DNA from: Hydractinia symbiolongicarpus
Taxonomy: Eukaryota; Cnidaria; Hydrozoa; Anthoathecata; Hydractiniidae
Direction: 5' to 3'
Assembly (NCBI RefSeq): GCF_029227915.1
Contig: NC_079876.1
Coordinates: 1,180,001 to 1,244,000, forward strand
DNA: 64,000 bases
Under the pieces are notes generated by a model. That model had not been told where the DNA came from. It worked only from the letters and a program-made list of their open reading frames with translations, and ran no database searches. Shown here in pieces: positions 1 through 10,141 of the stretch (its first letter is position 1; each line of letters begins with the position of its first letter). The position numbers were made by a program, and so were the translations under genes.

Positions 1-194
1 TTGTCATTTTTGATGAGACGCTGAATGAAAGAAGTTTAATCGCCGGCAAACGAAAACCTGCGATTTCCCGTAAATCCCGGACTCGGCCGGTATAGTCAAA
101 AGTATACAAAGAATGTACCCAGGGAGTAAACTCATTTCCCGAACGATTTTTAAAATTATATTTTTACCACTAAAACGCATGAGACTTGTAGTTT

Positions 195-216
195 TCAAAA
201 ATGTTTTCATTTTTGA
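195..216. other. Short dyad at the monomer junction (representative copy)
   Basis: TCAAAAATG at 195-203 and CATTTTTGA at 208-216 are exact reverse complements around a TTTT loop. The dyad recurs in most monomers that carry the gttttcaaaaatg variant. Monomers with gtttttaaaaatg lose one pair, and the N kind has TTCT in the loop. It could be a binding site for a dimeric protein or only a by-product of A/T-rich tracts; the sequence cannot decide. Confidence 0.55.
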
Positions 217-417
217 TGAGACGCTGAATAAAAGAAGTTTAATCGCCGGCAAACGAAAACCTGCGATTTCCCGTAAATCCCGGACTCGGCCCGTATAGTC
301 AAAAGTATACAAAGAAAGTACCCAGGGAGTAAACTCATTTCCAGAACGATTTTTTAAATTATTTTTTCACCACTAAAACGCATAAGACTTGTAGTTTTTA
401 AAAATGTTTTCATTTTT
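215..417 (+). repeat. Representative 203-bp satellite monomer
   Basis: I use the G of gatgag as base 1. Landmarks by monomer position are TTAA at 25-28, GCCGGC at 31-36, the CpG-rich stretch at 50-80, the palindrome GTATAC at 91-96, a variable word at about 104-115 (acccagggag, accctgtgag, atccagggtg, actcagggag), a second TTAA at 140-143, a T-run at about 146-153 and caccactaaa at 154-163. Composition counted on this copy is 34 G and 39 C in 203 bases (36%), with 11 CpG against about 6.5 expected. Since 203 leaves remainder 2 on division by 3, no frame can run through successive monomers. Confidence 0.95.
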
Positions 418-620
418 GATGAGACGCTGAATAAAAGAAGTTTAATCGCCGGCAAACGAAAACCTGCGATTTCCCGTAAATCCCGGACTCGGCCCGTATA
501 GTTAAAAGTATACAAAGAAAGTACCCAGGGTGTAAACTCATTTCCCGAACGATTTTTTGAATTATTTTTTCACCACTAAAACGCATGAGACTTGTAGTTT
601 TCAAAAATGTTTTCATTTTT

Positions 621-2650
621 GATGAGACGCTGAATGAAAGAAGTTTAATCGCCGGCAAACGAAAACCTGCGATTTCCCGTAAATCCCGGACTCGGCCCGT
701 ATAGTCAAAAGTATACAAAGAAAGTACCCAGGGTGTAAACTCATTTCCCGAACGATTTTTTAAATCATTTTTTCACCACTAAAACGCATGAGACTTGTAG
801 TTTTCAAAAATGTTTTCATTTTTGATGAGACGCTGAATAAAAGAAGTTTAATCGCCGGCAAACGAAAACCTGCGATTTCCCGTAAATCCCGGACTCGGCC
901 CGTATAGTCAAAAGTATACAAAGAAAGTACTCAGGGAGTAAACTCATTTCCCGAACGATTTTTTAAATTTTTTTTTCACCACTAAAACGCATGAGACTTG
1001 TAGTTTTCAAAAATGTTCTCATTTTTGATGAGACGCTTAATGAAAGAGGTTTAATCGCCGGCAAATCAAAACCCGCGATTTCCCGTAAACCACGGGCTTG
1101 GCCCGTATAGTCGAATGTATACAAAGAAAGTACCCTGTGAGTAAACTCATTTCCCGAACGATTTTTTGAATTATTTTTTCACCACTAAAACGCATGAGAC
1201 TTGTAGTTTTCAAAAATGTTTTCATTTTTGATGAGACGCTGAATGAAAGAAGTTTAATCGCCGGCAAACGAAAACCTGCGATTTCCCGTAAATCCCGGAC
1301 TCGGCCCGTATAGTCAAAAGTATACAAAGAAAGTACCCAGGGTGTAAACTCATTTCCCGAACGATTTTTTAAATCATTTTTTCACCACTAAAACGCATGA
1401 GACTTGTAGTTTTCAAAAATGTTTTCATTTTTGATGAGACGCTGAATGAAAGAAGTTTAATCGCCGGCAAACGAAAACCTGCGATTTCCCGTAAATCCCG
1501 GACTCGGCCCGTATAGTCAAAAGTATACAAAGAAAGTACCCAGGGTGTAAACTCATTTCCCGAACGATTTTTTAAATCATTTTTTCACCACTAAAACGCA
1601 TGAGACTTGTAGTTTTCAAAAATGTTTTCATTTTTGATGAGACGCTGAATAAAAGAAGTTTAATCGCCGGCAAACGAAAACCTGCGATTTCCCGTAAATC
1701 CCGGACTCGGCCCGTATAGTCAAAAGTATACAAAGAAAGTACTCAGGGAGTAAACTCATTTCCCGAACGATTTTTTAATTTTTTTTTTCACCACTAAAAC
1801 GCATGAGACTTGTAGTTTTCAAAAATGTTCTCATTTTTGATGAGACGCTTAATGAAAGAGGTTTAATCGCCGGCAAATCAAAACCCGCGATTTCCCGTAA
1901 ACCACGGGCTTGGCCCGTATAGTCGAATGTATACAAAGAAAGTACCCTGTGAGTAAACTCATTTCCCGAACGATTTTTTGAATTATTTTTTCACCACTAA
2001 AACGCATGAGACTTGTAGTTTTCAAAAATGTTTTCATTTTTGATGAGACGCTGAATGAAAGAAGTTTAATCGCCGGCAAACGAAAACCTGCGATTTCCCG
2101 TAAATCCCGGACTCGGCCCGTATAGTCAAAAGTATACAAAGAAAGTACCCAGGGTGTAAACTCATTTCCCGAACGATTTTTTAAATCATTTTTTCACCAC
2201 TAAAACGCATGAGACTTGTAGTTTTCAAAAATGTTTTCATTTTTGATGAGACGCTGAATAAAAGAAGTTTAATCGCCGGCAAACGAAAACCTGCGATTTC
2301 CCGTAAATCCCGGACTCGGCCCGTATAGTCAAAAGTATACAAAGAAAGTACTCAGGGAGTAAACTCATTTCCCGAACGATTTTTTAAATTTTTTTTTCAC
2401 CACTAAAACGCATGAGACTTGTAGTTTTCAAAAATGTTCTCATTTTTGATGAGACGCTTAATGAAAGAGGTTTAATCGCCGGCAAATCAAAACCCGCGAT
2501 TTCCCGTAAACCCCGGGCTTGGCCCGTATAGTCGAATGTATACAAAGAAAGTACCCTGTGAGTAAACTCATTTCCCGAACGATTTTTTGAATTATTTTTT
2601 CACCACTAAAACGCATGAGACTTGTAGTTTTCAAAAATGTTTTCATTTTT
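621..2650. repeat. Local expansion of the M-N-O trimer (10 monomers)
   Basis: Monomers from 621 read M N O, M, M N O, M N O. M has aaatcatttttt, N has gtactcaggg and a gttctcattt end, and O has cttaatgaaagagg with caaatcaaaa. In the other copies of the long unit (around 10548, 13796, 22319, 26177 and 35510) M-N-O occurs once. The extra copies are therefore a local tandem expansion, with one extra M giving a 4-mer spacing (812 bp) beside a 3-mer spacing (609 bp). Confidence 0.85.
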
Positions 2651-5600
2651 GATGAGACGCTGAATGAAAGAAGTTTAATCGCCGGCAAACGAAAACCTGC
2701 GATTTCCCGTAAATCCCGGACTCGGCCCGTATAGTCAAAAGTATACAAAGAAAGTATCCAGGGTGTAAACTCAGTTCCCGAACGATTTTTTAAATTATTA
2801 TTTAACCACTAAAGCCCATGAGACTTGTAGTTTTTAAAAATGTTTTCATTTTTGATGAGACGCTGAATAAAAGAAGTTTAATCGCCGGCAAACGAAAACC
2901 CGCGACTTTCCGTAAATCCCGGACTCGGCCCGTATAGTCAAAAGTATACAAAGAATGTACCCAGGGAGTAAACTCATTTCCCGAACGATTTTTTAAATTA
3001 TATTTTCACCACTAAAACGCATGAGACTTGTAGTTTTCAAAAATGTTTTCATTTTTCACCACTAAAGCCCATGAGACTTGTAGTTTTTAAAAATGTTTTC
3101 ATTTTTGATGAGACGCTGAATAAAAGAAGTTTAATCGCCGGCAAACGAAAACCCGCGACTTTCCGTAAATCCCGGACTCGGCCCGTATAGTCAAAAGTAT
3201 ACAAAGAATGTACCCAGGGAGTAAACTCATTTCCCGAACGATTTTTTAAATTATATTTTCACCACTAAAACGCATGAGACTTGTAGTTTTCAAAAATGTT
3301 TTCATTTTTGATGAGACGCTGAATGAAAGAAGTTTAATCGCCGGCAAACGAAAACCCGCGATTTCCCGTAAACCCCGGACTCGGCCCGCATAGTCAAAAG
3401 TATACAAAGAAAGTACCCAGGGAGTAAACTCATTTCCCGAACGATTTTTTAAATTATTATTTCAGCACTAAAGCCCATGAGACTTGTAGTTTTTAAAAAT
3501 GTTTTTATTTTTGATGAGACGCTGAATAAAAGACGTTTAATCGCCGGCAAACGAAAACCCGCCATTTCCCGTAAACCCCGGACTCGGCCCGCATAGTCAA
3601 AAGTATACAAAGAAAGTACCCAGGGAGTAAACTCATTTCCCGAACGATTTTTTAAATTTTTTTTTCACCACTAAAACGCATGAGACTTGTAGTTTTCAAA
3701 AATGTTTTCATTTTTGATGAGACGCTTAATGAAAGAAGTTTAATCGCCGGCAAACAAAAACCTGCGATTTCCCGTAAATCTTGGACTCGGCCCGTATAGT
3801 CAAAAGTATACAAAGAAAGTACCCTGTGAGTAAACTCATTTCCCAAACGATTTTTTAAATTATTATTTCACCACTAAAACGCATGAGACTTGTAGTTTTC
3901 AAGAATGTTTTCATTTTTGATGAGACGCTGAATAAAAGAAGTTTAATCGCCGGCAAACGAAAACATGCGATTTCCCGTAAATCCCGGACTCGGCCCGTGT
4001 AGTTAAAAGTATGCAAAGAAAGTACCCAGGGAGTAAACTCATTTCCAGAACGATTTTTTAAATTATTTTTTCACCACTAAAACGCATAAGACTTGTAGTT
4101 TTTAAAAATGTTTTCATTTTTGATGAGACGCTGAATGAAAGAAGTTTAATCGCCGGCAAACGAAAACCTGCGATTTCCCGTAAATCCCGGACTCGGCCCG
4201 TATAGTCAAAAGTATACAAAGAAAGTATCCAGGGTGTAAACTCAGTTCCCGAACGATTTTTTAAATTATTATTTCACCACTAAAGCCCATGAGACTTGTA
4301 GTTTTTAAAAATGTTTTCATTTTTGATGAGACGCTGAATAAAAGAAGTTTAATCGCCGGCAAACGAAAACCCGCGACTTTCCGTAAATCCCGGACTCGGC
4401 CCGTATAGTCAAAAGTATACAAAGAATGTACCCAGGGAGTAAACTCATTTCCCGAACGATTTTTTAAATTATATTTTCACCACTAAAACGCATGAGACTT
4501 GTAGTTTTCAAAAATGTTTTCATTTTTGATGAGACGCTGAATGAAAGAAGTTTAATCGCCGGCAAACGAAAACCCGCGATTTCCCGTAAACCCCGGACTC
4601 GGCCCGCATAGTCAAAAGTATACAAAGAAAGTACCCAGGGAGTAAACTCATTTCCCGAACGATTTTTTAAATTATATTTTCACCACTAAAACGCATGAGA
4701 CTTGTAGTTTTCAAAAATGTTTTCATTTTTGATGAGACGCTGAATAAAAGAAGTTTAATCGCCGGCAAACGAAAACCTGCGATTTCCCGTAAATCCCGGA
4801 CTCGGCCCGTATAGTCCAAAGTATACAAAGAAAGTACTCAGGGAGTAAACTCATTTCCAGAACGATTTTTTAAATTATTTTTTCACCACTAAAACGCATG
4901 AGACTTGTAGTTTTTAAAAATGTTTTCATTTTTGATGAGACGCTGAATAAAAGAAGTTTAATCGCCGGCAAACGAAAACCTGCGATTTCCCGTAAATCCC
5001 CGACTCGGCCCGTATAGTCAAAAGTATACAAAGAAAGTACCCAGGGTGTAAACTCATTTCCCGAACGATTTTTTGAATTATTTTTTCACCACTAAAACGC
5101 ATGAGACTTGTAGTTTTCAAAAATGTTTTCATTTTTGATGAGACGCTGAATGAAAGAAGTTTAATCGCCGGCAAACGAAAACCTGCGATTCCCGTAAATC
5201 CCGGACTCGGCCCGTATAGTCAAAAGTATACAAAGAAAGTATCCAGGGTGTAAACTCAGTTCCCGAACGATTTTTTAATGTATTATTTCACCACTAAAGC
5301 CCATGAGACTTGTAGTTTTTAAAAATGTTTTCATTTTTGATGAGACGCTGAATAAAAGAAGTTTAATCGCCGGCAAACGAAAACCCGCGACTTTCCGTAA
5401 ATCCCGGTCTCGGCCCGTATAGTCAAAAGTATACAAAGAATGTACCCAGGGAATAAAATCATTTCCCGAACGATTTTTTAAATTATACTTTCACCACTAA
5501 AACGCATGAGACTTGTAGTTTTCAAAAATGTTTTCATTTTTGATGAGACGCTGAATGAAAGAAGTTTAATCGCCGGCAGACGAAAACCTGCGATTTCCCG

Positions 5601-7367
5601 TAAATCCCGGACTCGACCCGTATAGTCAACAGTATATTAAGAAAGTACCCAGGGAGTAAACTCATTTCCTGAACGATTTTTTAAATTATTATTTCAGCAC
5701 TAAAGCCCATGAGACTTGTAGTTTTTAAAAATGTTTTTATTTTTGATGAGACGCTGAATAAAAGACGTTTAATCGCCGGCAAACGAAAACCCGCCATTTC
5801 CCGTAAACCCCGGACGCGGCCCGCATAGTCAAAAGTATACAAAGAAAGTACCCAGGGAGTAAACTCATTTCCAGAACGATTTTTTAAATTATTTTTTCAC
5901 CACTAAAACGCATAAGACTTGTAGTTTTTAAAAATGTTTTCATTTTTGATGAGACGCTGAATAAAAGAAGTTTAATCGCCGGCAAACGAAAACCTGCGAT
6001 TTCCCGTAAATCCTGGACTCGTCCCGTATAGTCAAAAGTATACAAAGAAAGTTCCCAGGGAGTAAACTCATTTCCAGAACGATTTTTTAAATTATTTTTT
6101 CACCACTAAAACGCATAAGACTTGTAGTTTTTAAAAATGTTTTCATTTTTGATGAGACGCTGAATAAAAGACGTTTAATCGCCGGCAAACGAAAACCCGC
6201 CATTTCCCGTAAACCCCAGACTCGGCCCGCATAGTCAAAAGTATACAAAAAAAGTACCCAGGGAGTAAACTCATTTCCCGAACGATTTTTTAAATAATTT
6301 TTTCAGTACTAAAGCGCATGAGACTTGTAGTTTTTAAAAATGTTTTCATTTTTGATGAGACGGTGAATAAAAGAAGTTTAATCGCCGGCAAACGAAAACC
6401 TACGATTTCCCGTAAATCCTGGACTCGGCCCGTATAGTCAAAAGCATACAAAGAAAGTACCCAGGGAGTAAACTCATTTCCCAAACGATTTTTTAAATTA
6501 TTATTTCACCACTAAAACGCATGAGACTTGTAGTTTTCAAGAATGCTTTCATTTTTGATGAGACGCTGAATAAAAGAAGTTTAATCGCCGGCAAACGAAA
6601 ACCTGCGATTTCCCGTAAATCCCGGACTCGGCCCGTATAGTCAAAAGTATACAACGAAAGTACCCAGGGAGTAAACTCATTTCCAGAACGATTTTTTAAA
6701 TTATTTTTTCACCACTAAAACGCATCAGACTTGTAGTTTTTAAAAATGTTTTCATTTTTGATGAGACGCTGAATAAAAGAAGTTTAATCGCCGGCAAACG
6801 AAAACCTGCGATTTCCCGTAAATCCTGGACTCGGCCCGTATAGTCAAAAGTATACAAAGAAAGTACCCAGGGAGTAAACTCATTTCCCAAACGATTTTTT
6901 AAATTATTATTTCACCACTAAAACGCATGAGACTTGTAGTTTTCAAGAATGTTTTCATTTTTGATGAGACGCTGAATAAAAGAAGTTTAATCGCCGGTAA
7001 ACGAAAACCTGCGATTTCCCGTAAATCCCGGACTCGGCCCGTATAGTCAAAAGTATACAAAGAAAGTACCCAGGGAGTAAACTCATTTCCAGAACGATTT
7101 TTTAAATTATTTTTTCACCACTAAAACGCATAAGACTTGTAGTTTTTAAAAATGTTTTCATTTTTGATGAGACGCTGAATAAAAGACGTTTAATCGCCGG
7201 CAAACGAAAACCCGCCATTTCCCGTAAACCCCGGACTCGGCCCGCATAGTCAAAAGTATACAAAAAAGTACCCAGGGAGTAAACTCATTTCCCGAACGAT
7301 TTTTTAAATAATTTTTTCAGTACTAAAGCGCATGAGACTTGTAGTTTTTAAAAATGTTTTCATTTTT
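2651..7367. repeat. Rest of the first long unit, 23 monomers
   Basis: Monomer starts run at 203-bp steps from 2651 to 7167, with one 253-bp exception. Kinds seen elsewhere in the long unit appear in the same order: atccagggtg/cagttcccg, cgactttccg, ccccggactcggcccgcatag, cttaatgaaagaag with aacaaaaacctgcg, cccgtgtagttaaaag, a ggcagacg monomer with caacagtatattaag at about 5543, and the closing series with aaagcatacaaag, caacgaaag and cgcatcag at about 6355-6960. An internal three-monomer series (p-q-r type) occurs twice, from 2651 and from 4122. No gene is seen. Confidence 0.8.
2854..3106. repeat. Aberrant 253-bp monomer with a 50-bp internal duplication
   Basis: At about 3051-3060 the expected catttttgatgag is replaced by catttttcaccac. 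The sequence jumps back about 50 bp, to the T-run before caccactaaa, and repeats the monomer tail. The next gatgag is at 3107 instead of 3057. The monomer after it repeats the aatgtaccc/atattttcacc kind just seen. The junction lies in ttttt shared by both sites, as expected for slippage or unequal exchange at microhomology. Confidence 0.9.
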
Positions 7368-9193
7368 GATGAGACGCTTAATAAAAGAGGTTTCATCGCC
7401 GGCACACGAAATCCCGCGATTTCCCGTAAATCCCGGGCTTGGCCCGCATAGTCGAATGTATACAAAGAAAGTACCCAGGGAGTAAACTCATTTCCCGAAC
7501 GATTTTTTAAATTTTTTTTTCACCACTAAAACGCATGAGACTTGTAGTTTTCAAAAATGTTTTCATTTTTGATGAGACGCTTAATGAAAGAGGTTTAATC
7601 GCCGGCAAACGAAAACCTGCGATTTCCCGTAAACCCCGGGCTTGGCCCGTATAGTCGAATGTATACAAAGAAAGTACCCTGTGAGTAAACTCATTTCCAG
7701 AACGATTTTTTAAATTATTTTTTCACCACTAAAACGCATGAGACTTGTAGTTTTCAAAAATGTTTTCATTTTTGATGAGACGCTGAATGAAAGAAGCTTA
7801 ATCGCCGGCAAACGAAAACCTGCGATTTTCCGTAAATCCCGGACTCGGCCCGTATAGTCAAAAGTATACAAAGAAAGTATCCAGGGTGTAAACTCAGTTC
7901 CCGAAGGTTTTTTTAAATTATTATTTCACCACTAAAGCCCATGAGACTTGTAGTTTTTAAAAATGTTTTCATTTTTGATGAGACGCTGAATAAAAGAAGT
8001 TTAATCGCCGGCAATCGAAAACCCGCGACTTCCCGTAAATCCCGGACTCGGCCCGTATAGTCAAAAGTATACAAAGAATGTACCCAGGGAGTAAACTCAT
8101 TTCCCGAACGATTTTTTAAATTATTATTTCACCACTAATGCCCATAAGACTTGTAGTATTTAAAAATATTTTCATTTTTGATGAGACGCTGAATAAAAGA
8201 AGTTTAATCGCCGGCAAACAAAAACCCGCGACTTCCCGTAAATCCCGGACTCGGCCCGTATAGTCAAAAGTATACAAAGAAAGTACCCAGGGAGTAAACT
8301 CATTTCCCGAACGATTTTTTAAATTTTTTTTCACCACTAAAACGCATGAGACTTGTAGTTTTCAAGAATGTTTTCATTTTTGATGAGACGCTGAATAAAA
8401 GAAGTTTAATCGCCGGCAAACGAAAACCTGCGATTTCCCGTAAATCCTGGACTCGGCCTGTATAGTCAAAAGTATACAAAGAAAGTACCCAGGGAGTAAA
8501 CTCATTTCCAGAACGATTTTTTAAATTATTTTTTCACCACTAAAACGCATAAGACTTGTAGTTTTTAAAAATGTTTTCATTTTTGATGAGACGCTGAATA
8601 AAAGACGTTTAATCGCCGGCAAACGAAAACCCGCCATTTCCCGTAAACCCCGGACTCGGCCCGCATAGTCAAAAGTATACAAAAAAAGTACCCAGGGAGT
8701 AAACTCATTTCCCGAACGATTTTTTAAATAATTTTTTCAGTACTAAAGCGCATGAGACTTGTAGTTTTTAAAAATGTTTTCATTTTTGATGAGACGCTGA
8801 ATAAAAGAAGTTTAATCGCCGGCAAACGAAAACCCGCGATTTCCCGTAAATCCCGGGCTTGGCCCGTATAGTCGAATGTAAACAAAGAAAGTACCCTGTG
8901 AGTAAACTCATTTCCGAAACGATTTTTTCAATTATCTTTTCACCACTAAAACGCATGAGACTTGCAGTTTTCAAAAATGTTTTCATTTTTGATGAGACGC
9001 TTAATAAAAGAGGTTTCATCGCCGGCAAACGAAATCCCGCGATTTCCCGTAAATCCCGGGCTTGGCCCGCATAGTCGAATGTATACAAAGAAAGTACCCA
9101 GGGAGTAAACTCATTTCCCGAACGATTTTTTAAATTTTTTTTTCACCACTAAAACGCATGAGACTTGTAGTTTTCAAAAATGTTTTCATTTTT
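7368..9193. repeat. Partial short unit J-A-B-C-G-H-I-Y-J upstream of the insertion
   Basis: Starts are 7368 (J, with the private variant ggcacacg), 7571 (A), 7774 (B), 7977 (C), 8180 (G), 8382 (H), 8585 (I), 8788 (Y) and 8991 (J). Compared with the canonical 10-mer at 51136-53162, D, E and most of F are missing. The join lies inside the C monomer, which ends with the F-kind tail (cccataag, gtatttaaaaatatt). I-Y-J then leads into the A monomer that holds the insertion. Confidence 0.82.
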
Positions 9194-9217
9194 GATGAGA
9201 CGCTTAATGAAAGAGGT

Positions 9218-9221
9218 TTAA
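9218..9221. other. Left target-site duplication TTAA
   Basis: TTAA of the satellite word ggtttaatcg is found immediately before the element and again at 9963-9966. The uninterrupted paralogue has it once (25592-25595). Confidence 0.93.
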
Positions 9222-9238
9222 CCCTATTCGGTCCGGGG
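9222..9238 (+). repeat. Left terminal inverted repeat of the element
   Basis: CCCTATTCGGTCCGGGG matches the reverse complement of 9946-9962. Beyond this the left end differs: 25 bp (9235-9259) lie between the terminal repeat and the G-rich hairpin and have no counterpart on the right. Confidence 0.9.
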
Positions 9239-9261
9239 TTTTTCGAACATACTATGACCGG

Positions 9262-9284
9262 GGGGGGGCGGATTCCGCCCCCCC
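9262..9284. other. Left subterminal G/C hairpin, 23-bp palindrome
   Basis: Seven G, CGGA, a central T, TCCG and seven C form 11-bp perfect arms around one base. The same palindrome occurs at 9925-9947, so it belongs to the inverted-repeat structure of the element. It may mark transposase binding or DNA folding at the ends. Confidence 0.88.
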
Positions 9285-9575
9285 TCAATAACTTTTCATA
9301 GGGTTGTTCAAATGGAATCAAACTTGGCACACTTATAGTACGTCATAAAAGGAACAAAATGGCGCCAAAAAAAATTTGCTTGCGTCAGCACATTTTCTGT
9401 GACGTCATCAGAAGGTTGAAAATTGTTAAAAATGCCACTATCTCCTTAAAATATAATTACTTTTGTTCTAGAGCGAATTTTTACATTCTGTTTGAAGTTT
9501 CTGAAAGCTAAATAAAAGTTATTTAACATATCTTCCGGTTTTTACATGGATCGGATAAAAAATTGCCAAAAATTG

Positions 9576-9606
9576 CCCGAAAATCCGTTTTTTTCCGATT
9601 TTCGGG
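9576..9606. other. Internal hairpin in the element
   Basis: CCCGAAAATC (9576-9585) and GATTTTCGGG (9597-9606) are perfect 10-bp inverted arms around an 11-base loop. CGGAT or its complement ATCCG recurs around it at 9552, 9583, 9611 and 9631. No function is known to me. Confidence 0.6.
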
Positions 9607-9924
9607 TAAAATCCGACAAAATCGGGAAATCGGATTAGTCACGTGTTCAAATTATTCAAAATGATTCTTCTTGATAAAACAAAGTTGTGTTGCAAGTTTC
9701 AAGTTCTAAGGATAATCCTAACAGGAGTTATTATATTTTTCCCATTATAAGGATTTCATAGAGATTTTTAGGGGTAGTTTCGAGTAATGGCCAATATCAA
9801 AGCCTCTGAAAGGTATGGGACCTAAAAAATTAGCATGCAGGTGTCTAATAGATAAATGTTGAAACTCAGTAAGTATCATAGCCATATAACAAAGCAATCA
9901 GGAGTTATTAAAAAAAAAACGTCA

Positions 9925-9947
9925 GGGGGGGCGGAATCCGCCCCCCC
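9925..9947. other. Right subterminal G/C hairpin, 23-bp palindrome
   Basis: Seven G, CGGA, a central A, TCCG and seven C (within a run of nine C) form the mirror copy of the left hairpin. Confidence 0.88.
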
Positions 9948-9962
9948 CCGGACCGAATAGGG
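9946..9962 (-). repeat. Right terminal inverted repeat of the element
   Basis: Read on the minus strand it starts CCCTATTCGGTCC and runs straight into a nine-G tract and the hairpin CGGATTCCG, with no spacer. This is the simpler and probably ancestral arrangement. Confidence 0.9.
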
Positions 9963-9966
9963 TTAA
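9963..9966. other. Right target-site duplication TTAA
   Basis: TTAA follows the terminal GGG of the element and continues into tcgccggcaaacc, the normal satellite sequence downstream of this site. Confidence 0.93.
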
Positions 9967-10141
9967 TCGCCGGCAAACCAAAACCCGCGATTTCCCGTAA
10001 ACCCCGGGCTTGGCCCGTATAGTCGAATGTATACAAAGAAAGTACCCTGTGAGTAAACTCATTTCCAGAACGATTTTTTAAATTATTTTATCACCACTAA
10101 AACGCATGAGACTTGTAGTTTTCAAAAATGTTTTCATTTTT

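Larger units (their letters stand above)
1..620. repeat. Start of window: three monomers leading into the long unit
   Basis: Monomers begin at 12, 215 and 418. The third carries tatagttaaaag and so is kind L. The first two are related kinds with aatgtacccagggag and ccagaacg/cgcataag. The array is cut by the window edge, so the left context is unknown. No gene is seen. Confidence 0.8.
9222..9962. mobile_element. Non-autonomous piggyBac-like element (MITE), 741 bp
   Basis: The element begins CCCTATTCGGTCCGGGG and ends with the reverse complement, flanked on both sides by TTAA. These are hallmarks of the piggyBac superfamily (TTAA target, CCC...GGG ends). Kolobok elements also duplicate TTAA, so that family is not excluded. 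The inside has no open frame that could be a transposase; it is A/T-rich with a hairpin at 9576-9606, a CRE-like TGACGTCA at 9400-9407 and CACGTG at 9640-9645. It would need a transposase supplied in trans. The undamaged ends and exact target duplication suggest recent insertion. Confidence 0.9.
9194..10141. repeat. Kind-A satellite monomer split by the transposon
   Basis: The gatgag to gatgag distance here is 948 bp, equal to 203 plus 745. The monomer resumes after the insertion with ttaatcgccggcaaacc. It has all kind-A marks on both sides: cttaatgaaagagg to the left; caaaccaaaa, cccgggcttgg, gtcgaatg and ccctgtgag to the right. It also shares the rarer attttatcacc tail with the empty-site paralogue at 25568-25770. 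Confidence 0.95.

Noticed and set aside
2800-3110. Second foreign insertion at the 253-bp monomer
   Set aside because: The extra 50 bp is a repeat of the monomer's own tail, not foreign sequence.
9130-9330. 66-codon minus-strand frame across the left end of the transposon
   Set aside because: It crosses the junction between element and satellite, so it cannot be an ancestral gene of either. It has no transposase motif.
9400-9407. CRE-like TGACGTCA and CACGTG in the transposon as functional promoter elements
   Set aside because: Single 6-8 bp matches in a 741-bp non-coding element are expected by chance, and no transcript or downstream gene supports them.
9222-9962. Retrotransposon or SINE insertion
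   Set aside because: It has inverted ends and a TTAA duplication, no poly-A tail at the element end and no pol III A/B box that I could recognise. A DNA element fits better.
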